Shown in pieces: positions 6,094 to 9,239 of a stretch of DNA of 9,239 nt. Each line of letters begins with the position of its first letter. The stretch's first letter is position 1. Source of the stretch: Nitrososphaerota archaeon (GTDB taxonomy: Archaea; Thermoproteota; Nitrososphaeria; Nitrososphaerales; CADDZS01); the NCBI GenBank assembly GCA_027886795.1, contig JAPCJU010000033.1:1-9239 (forward strand), in the 5' to 3' direction. The notes beneath the pieces are model-generated. The model had not been told where the DNA came from. It worked only from the letters and a program-made list of their open reading frames with translations, and made no database searches. The position numbers and the translations under genes were made by a program.

Positions 6094-7289
6094 AAAAGCT
6101 TGAATCCCAGGGTTTCAGCAAAGTCCCAGAAAGCGAGACCCATCTCGATTCTCTCTTCGCTTTCGTTTTTCTTCAATATTTTTTCGCTCAGTTGCAAGAG
6201 AAGAGAAACTGCTGCTGGAGTATCTAGATCGTCATCCATCCGGCTTTCAAATTCCATTCGGATTTTCTCGATCGCCTCCTCATTCCGTTGTGGGAGCTTC
6301 CCGATTAGTTCGCTTTTAGGTATCGCTCGAGATGCATCTTTAATTATAGAAAACGCTTGTTTGCTGGCGGCCAGAGATCCAGGGCTGTACTCCAATTCAT
6401 CGCGATAATGATGCTTCAGGAAATGGAACCTTATTTCATCCGACGTGTGTGTTTTCAACGCTTCTTTAATCGTAACCACGTTCCCTAAGCTTTTACTCAT
6501 TTTTTCCTGCCCTTTCAAAAGCAGCCCAGTATGCATCCAGATCTTGACAAACGGAACAACATTGGAAATCGCTTCGTCCTGCGCCAGTTCTGCTTCATGA
6601 TGCGGGAAGATAAGTTCGGTTGCTCCACCATGAAGATTGTACGGGCCTTGCATCTCTTCGAAGGCGATCGCGGAATCTTGAATATGCCACCCAGGTCTTC
6701 CCGTGCCGACGGGAGTCTTCCAAATCCCCTCGGTCGCATCAGGAACAGATCTCCATAAAAGAAAATCTACGCTGTTTCTCTTACCCGGCGCAGCGTCGAT
6801 TTGTTTGAATTTCAAATCAAAGGCGTTTTGATGAGAGAGTTTCCCGAAGTCTTGAGCCCTCGAGGTGTCAAAGTAGACATTTCCGTTCAGGCTGTAGGCT
6901 TTTCCAGAATCAAGGAGTTCCTTTACAAGGGAAGCAGATTCTTCAACATACTTTGAAACTCTCGCATACCTGCTGACGGTATCGATATTCAGGGCCTCAA
7001 GATCCTGGAGGAAAGCATTGTAAAATTTGTCTGCGATGTCCATGTAGGGCAAATTTTCTTTTTTAGCCCTGTCGAATATCTTATCGTCTATGTCAGTGAT
7101 GTTTATGAGAAAGAAAACTTTGCGTCCCCTTTTCAGGAGCCATCTTGCGAGTAAATCGAAGGAGAGATACGTTTTCGCATGACCGAGGTGGACATTGTCC
7201 TGAACGGTCGGGCCGCACACGAACATGCGGAATTCATTATCCCCATCTATCCCGACTTTAGTCTCTGACAGTGTATTGTAGATTTGCAA
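6090..7289 (-). CDS. cysS: Cysteinyl-tRNA synthetase, short archaeal type
   Basis: This class I synthetase charges tRNA(Cys) with cysteine using ATP. Seen directly are VCGPTVQDNVHLGHA, containing the HIGH motif as HLGH (34-37), and the KMSKS motif (263-267). TDIDDKI (65-71), GRPGWHI (197-203) and FPHHEAELAQ (228-237) are CysRS signatures. Zinc ligands C25, H230 and E234 are present by alignment to E. coli C28, H234 and E238. The fourth, C209, is replaced by D205 (GWHIQDSA). The protein is 399 residues, about 60 shorter than the E. coli enzyme. It keeps the DALR-type helical region but lacks the C-terminal anticodon extension. The start is TTG; an in-frame stop lies 15 bases upstream, so there is little choice. 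It is divergent from the 7359 gene and the first gene of an operon with the acetyltransferase. Confidence 0.95.
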   Translation of the reverse strand: MQIYNTLSETKVGIDGDNEFRMFVCGPTVQDNVHLGHAKTYLSFDLLARWLLKRGRKVFFLINITDIDDKIFDRAKKENLPYMDIADKFYNAFLQDLEALNIDTVSRYARVSKYVEESASLVKELLDSGKAYSLNGNVYFDTSRAQDFGKLSHQNAFDLKFKQIDAAPGKRNSVDFLLWRSVPDATEGIWKTPVGTGRPGWHIQDSAIAFEEMQGPYNLHGGATELIFPHHEAELAQDEAISNVVPFVKIWMHTGLLLKGQEKMSKSLGNVVTIKEALKTHTSDEIRFHFLKHHYRDELEYSPGSLAASKQAFSIIKDASRAIPKSELIGKLPQRNEEAIEKIRMEFESRMDDDLDTPAAVSLLLQLSEKILKKNESEERIEMGLAFWDFAETLGFKLF

Positions 7290-7358
7290 ATGAATGGTCT
7301 CTCATTCTAAGATTAGGAACTGGAATTAACGGACTGACATGATTGGCAAATTATTGTG

Positions 7359-7811
7359 ATGAAACGAGAGGTTCCCGCAGACCACGAAGGTCAACCGGGC
7401 TCTAGACGAAGAATCGAGACAATTGTTATTACGCTTTTATCCTACTTCCTGGCTATTAGAGGTCTGAGGATGCCCCGAAATTCCGTGGACGGCGTTGCTG
7501 CAAGTCCAAGATATTCCGAAAGGAAAATCACGCAGATAAGAGAAATCAAGACTCTACTTTGGGGACTCGATCTGGACGAAGGAATCAGGTTTGTCGCCGA
7601 GATAGCTGGGTACCCAAAAGGGGCGTTTGTTTTCGTAACAAAGTGTGACGACAAGTACTGCATTAACATCAAAGAGAGGGTACTTGATGACGGTACTAAG
7701 GAGTTCGTGCCTAATGGGAAAGAGCAGTGGAAATACTTTGAAACTGCTGAAGGCGCTTGGAACTTTATCAATAAGTTTCTAAAGCCGCCGTTTGAAGCTT
7801 TTTACTACTAG
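7359..7811 (+). CDS. Small protein of unknown function, start uncertain
   Basis: I do not recognise this protein. The longest sensible form (ATG 7359; a GTG at 7356 abuts it) has 150 residues. A basic N-terminus is followed by a short hydrophobic stretch (IETIVITLLSYFLAI). A soluble alpha/beta-looking domain comes next, with SERKITQIREIKTLLWGLDL, KGAFVFVTKCDDKYCINIKE and an aromatic C-terminus (WKYFETAEGAWNFINKFLKP). The C-x4-C pair might bind metal or form a disulfide. A second ATG at 7470 would remove the hydrophobic stretch and give 113 residues. It has a good ribosome-binding site (GAGGT, 6-base spacing) and a TATA-like element ahead, while nothing comparable precedes 7359. The upstream 111 bases still look coding in composition. 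The frame itself is convincing; the start is not settled. Confidence 0.75.
   Translation: MKREVPADHEGQPGSRRRIETIVITLLSYFLAIRGLRMPRNSVDGVAASPRYSERKITQIREIKTLLWGLDLDEGIRFVAEIAGYPKGAFVFVTKCDDKYCINIKERVLDDGTKEFVPNGKEQWKYFETAEGAWNFINKFLKPPFEAFYY
7434..7463 (+). promoter_or_regulatory. TATA-like element and Shine-Dalgarno site for an internal start at 7470
   Basis: CTTTTAT (7434-7440) resembles an archaeal TATA box about 30 bases ahead of ATG 7470. GAGGT (7459-7463) lies six bases ahead of the same ATG. Either one argues for the shorter protein. Both together are somewhat in tension, because transcription from this TATA box would start at or after the GAGGT. Confidence 0.35.
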
Positions 7812-7854
7812 CTTCTCCGAGACCTCATAATAGAATTAATTACTTCCCGACATA

Positions 7855-7873
7855 ATCGATATCTAGATTTTTT
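7855..7873 (+). terminator. T-run after the unknown 7359 gene
   Basis: An A/T-rich stretch with the palindrome ATCTAGAT (7861-7868) leads into six T (7868-7873), 50-60 bases past the stop. Oligo-T runs act as terminators in archaea. The remaining bases up to 7930 show nothing else. Confidence 0.35.
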
Positions 7874-7933
7874 CATTCCAGAAGATCTGATTCGATACGA
7901 GTCACGGGAGGCCGACAACTTGGAGCATGCAAT

Positions 7934-7941
7934 CTTTAATA
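7934..7941 (+). promoter_or_regulatory. TATA box of the mptA-queD operon
   Basis: CTTTAATA, a typical archaeal TATA box, is followed about 48 bases later by the ATG at 7986. Transcription would start near 7963, leaving a leader of about 20 bases. AGGT (7974-7977) within that leader, eight bases ahead of the ATG, may act as a ribosome-binding site. No riboswitch-like fold is apparent in so short a leader. Confidence 0.5.
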
Positions 7942-7985
7942 CCGATTTCCTACTTTCATGTCCGGCGATTATCAGGTTTTTTTGA

Positions 7986-8813
7986 ATGACCGAGGTTCAG
8001 GCCTTAAGACAGCAACAGCAACCAACTCAGGATAGATTACCCAAGGTCAAAGAGAGCATCGACAGGGTTGGGATAGCCGGGCTTCGAACTGGTCTCAGGC
8101 TTTGCGGCCGGGGCACTGAAACTTGTTACACTGCGGAGATTGATCTCTTCATTGACCTTGATCCTGATCGAAAGGGGATTCACATGTCTAGACTTGTAGA
8201 ATCGATTAATGATGTGGTCTCCAAAGGCTCCAGAAAATCCAGGGAGAGTTTTGAACGACTCGGCATGGATATTCTCAACGAATTGAGAAAGAGACACAAG
8301 TATTCAAAGGGGGAGATTACGATAAAGACAACGCTCTTCTTGCGGAGGCATACTCCGGTCACAAACAAGCCGACGGACGAGCCTTATGACGTATCTATCG
8401 GGGTTCTTTTCAAAGACGACGAAGTTTTCAAGAATTTGAGGGTTAGAGCGATCGGGAACACCCTCTGCCCGCACAGTCTCGAAACTACTAAAGGAAAAGC
8501 TCACGTCCAGAGAGCTGAACTGGATCTTTCCATTGAGGCTCCGATCAAAGAAAAGATTCCCTTGGAGGAACTGATCGCCATTTGCGAAAATAGCTTTAGC
8601 TCCCCTACATTTACAGTGCTCAAGACCGACGACGAGGCTGCCGTTGTTGAGGAAATGTTTCGAAATCCGAAATTCGTTGAAGACGTAGCTAGAGACTGTT
8701 ACCGACAGGCAAAGAATCTCAAATTTAAGGGCCGCGTGAGGATCAGGGCAACTTCGTTCGAATCAATCCACAAGCACAACGCAATCTCGGAAATTGAGAG
8801 GGTGTTCGAATGA
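7986..8813 (+). CDS. mptA: GTP cyclohydrolase of the MptA/FolE2 family
   Basis: The 275-residue cytosolic enzyme opens the GTP imidazole ring. In this family the product is 7,8-dihydroneopterin triphosphate (FolE2) or its 2',3'-cyclic phosphate (archaeal MptA). Family marks are DRVGIAGLRTGLRL near the N-terminus, GIHMSRLVESI (64-74), and the metal/catalytic loop NTLCPHSLETTKGKAHVQRA with C161 and H173. LKTDDEAAVVEEMFRNP (212-228) and ESIHKHNA (259-266) follow. Many relatives read CPCS/CPCA where this one has CPHS; the first Cys, considered essential, is kept. The start at 7986 fits the TATA box and gives normal length. Its stop overlaps queD by ATGA, so the products act in one pathway. With QueD next door, 7-deazaguanine (archaeosine) synthesis is the likely destination; a folate or methanopterin role remains possible. 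FolE2 and MptA cannot be told apart by eye. Confidence 0.88.
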   Translation: MTEVQALRQQQQPTQDRLPKVKESIDRVGIAGLRTGLRLCGRGTETCYTAEIDLFIDLDPDRKGIHMSRLVESINDVVSKGSRKSRESFERLGMDILNELRKRHKYSKGEITIKTTLFLRRHTPVTNKPTDEPYDVSIGVLFKDDEVFKNLRVRAIGNTLCPHSLETTKGKAHVQRAELDLSIEAPIKEKIPLEELIAICENSFSSPTFTVLKTDDEAAVVEEMFRNPKFVEDVARDCYRQAKNLKFKGRVRIRATSFESIHKHNAISEIERVFE

Positions 8814-9148
8814 GGACTGGCCTCGGAATGGAGTTTTTTGTAGATTATAGCCACTTCCTGCCGGGCCATCCAAAATGCGGGGTGAGGCACGGTCACACTG
8901 CCCGCGTAATCGTAGAGCTCTTCGGGCAGATTCGTCCTGACGGGATGATAATGGATTTCAAAGAAATGGAGGAAAATTGCTGGAGTGTTCTCTCCCAAGT
9001 GGACCACAAAGATCTCAACGACAAATTCGAGAGGCCGACCTCAGAGAACGTTGCAAATTGGATTTTTTCAGAGCTCAAGAAAACGATGCCCATTTCCCGC
9101 GTGAGCTTTTTTGAGGGCCAGGGTAAGTGGTGCGTCGTTGAGGCTTAG
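8810..9148 (+). CDS. queD: 6-carboxy-tetrahydropterin synthase (QueD, PTPS-like)
   Basis: The 112-residue T-fold enzyme converts 7,8-dihydroneopterin triphosphate to 6-carboxy-5,6,7,8-tetrahydropterin, the second step to preQ0 and on to archaeosine in tRNA. Zinc ligands H15, H27 and H29 and the catalytic cysteine C23 form the QueD-type C-x3-HGH motif (KCGVRHGH). MIMDF (46-50), VDHKDLN with D65/H66, PTSEN (76-80) and C-terminal E102 (FFEGQGKW) are also conserved. The length is close to E. coli QueD (121). The ATG overlaps the stop of the cyclohydrolase gene (ATGA), and GAGGGTG (8798-8804) is a good ribosome-binding site. A Met at residue 7 is an alternative start. Later pathway genes (queE, queC) are not in the window. 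Confidence 0.92.
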   Translation: MRTGLGMEFFVDYSHFLPGHPKCGVRHGHTARVIVELFGQIRPDGMIMDFKEMEENCWSVLSQVDHKDLNDKFERPTSENVANWIFSELKKTMPISRVSFFEGQGKWCVVEA

Positions 9149-9237
9149 ATTATGTTGATGGGCTCTTTCTGAGATAATGAGATTGGCTGCATCTCAAATA
9201 ACTTAGACATCTTGTTGCAGTACGTGATGGGCTCTGA
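9145..9237 (-). CDS. Possible C-terminal end of a convergent gene (runs off the right edge)
   Basis: The minus strand is open from the window edge to TAA at 9147-9145, overlapping the queD stop by two or three bases. The last residues would read SEPITYCNKMSKLFEMQPIS, then LSQKEPINII. A second minus frame is also open over most of this stretch, so 30 codons prove little. No family can be named. Confidence 0.25.
   Translation of the reverse strand, partial: SEPITYCNKMSKLFEMQPISLSQKEPINII
9178..9196 (+). terminator. Weak hairpin downstream of queD
   Basis: TGAGAT (9178-9183) and ATCTCA (9191-9196) are perfectly complementary over a 7-base loop, 30 bases after the queD stop. No T-run follows, so a terminator role is only possible. 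It would lie inside the convergent frame if that is real. Confidence 0.2.
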
Positions 9238-9239
9238 TA

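Noticed and set aside
6090..7289. Possible MshC-type cysteine ligase instead of cysteinyl-tRNA synthetase
   Set aside because: MshC is a CysRS-like actinobacterial enzyme. The KMSKS loop is canonical, no mycothiol gene is nearby, and the archaeal setting fits CysRS.
1..9239. Search for mobile elements, CRISPR arrays, toxin-antitoxin pairs or defence genes
   Set aside because: No transposase, integrase, regularly spaced repeats, terminal inverted repeats or nuclease-type domains were seen. The genes are mainly housekeeping, surface and membrane functions.

Overview
The window looks like ordinary archaeal chromosome. Supporting signs are TATA-box promoters about 25-30 bases ahead of starts, at least one leaderless-type gene, frequent TTG starts, Ser/Thr-rich surface proteins held by a C-terminal membrane helix and short basic tail, an archaeal-style cysteinyl-tRNA synthetase, and a GTP cyclohydrolase of the MptA/FolE2 family paired with QueD. 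The lineage is not fixed by the sequence. A Nitrososphaeria (Thaumarchaeota)-like or Thermoplasmata-like archaeon fits best, and this is inference. No mobile element, CRISPR array, rRNA or tRNA was seen.

Bases 1-3056 hold surface proteins. There is the C-terminal end of a membrane-anchored protein (+), a small single-helix protein (-), and divergently from it a 736-residue cell-surface protein (+). The large protein carries a PQQ-like eight-bladed beta-propeller, a Gly-Leu-Pro type beta domain, two InlB-like repeats, a Ser/Thr stalk and a membrane anchor. Bases 3057-3430 lack a convincing gene but hold a cluster of small palindromes. They end in a clear TATA box placed for a leaderless transcript of a 202-residue secreted or anchored protein (3431-4039).

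Bases 4040-4495 contain a stem-loop plus T-run terminator and then a 47-residue B-box-like zinc-finger protein starting at TTG. A 30-codon open frame precedes it, and its stop overlaps that TTG. Next comes a TATA box enclosed by an inverted repeat, ahead of an MscS-family channel gene (4496-5257).

On the minus strand, cysS (7289-6090) is followed by a GNAT acetyltransferase gene (6093-5287) through a 4-base TTGA overlap, so the two form an operon convergent with the MscS gene. Divergent from cysS is an unrecognised small protein (7359-7811) with an uncertain start. At 7986-9148 a GTP cyclohydrolase gene (mptA/folE2) and queD overlap by ATGA. They encode enzymes that act on GTP and its dihydroneopterin product, and the pair most likely feeds 7-deazaguanine (archaeosine) synthesis for tRNA. 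A possible convergent partial frame runs off the right edge.

I did not find a convincing undescribed multi-gene system. The items most worth a second look are the stand-alone B-box micro-protein, the TATA box inside an inverted repeat, and the Cys-to-Asp change in the zinc site of the cysteinyl-tRNA synthetase.
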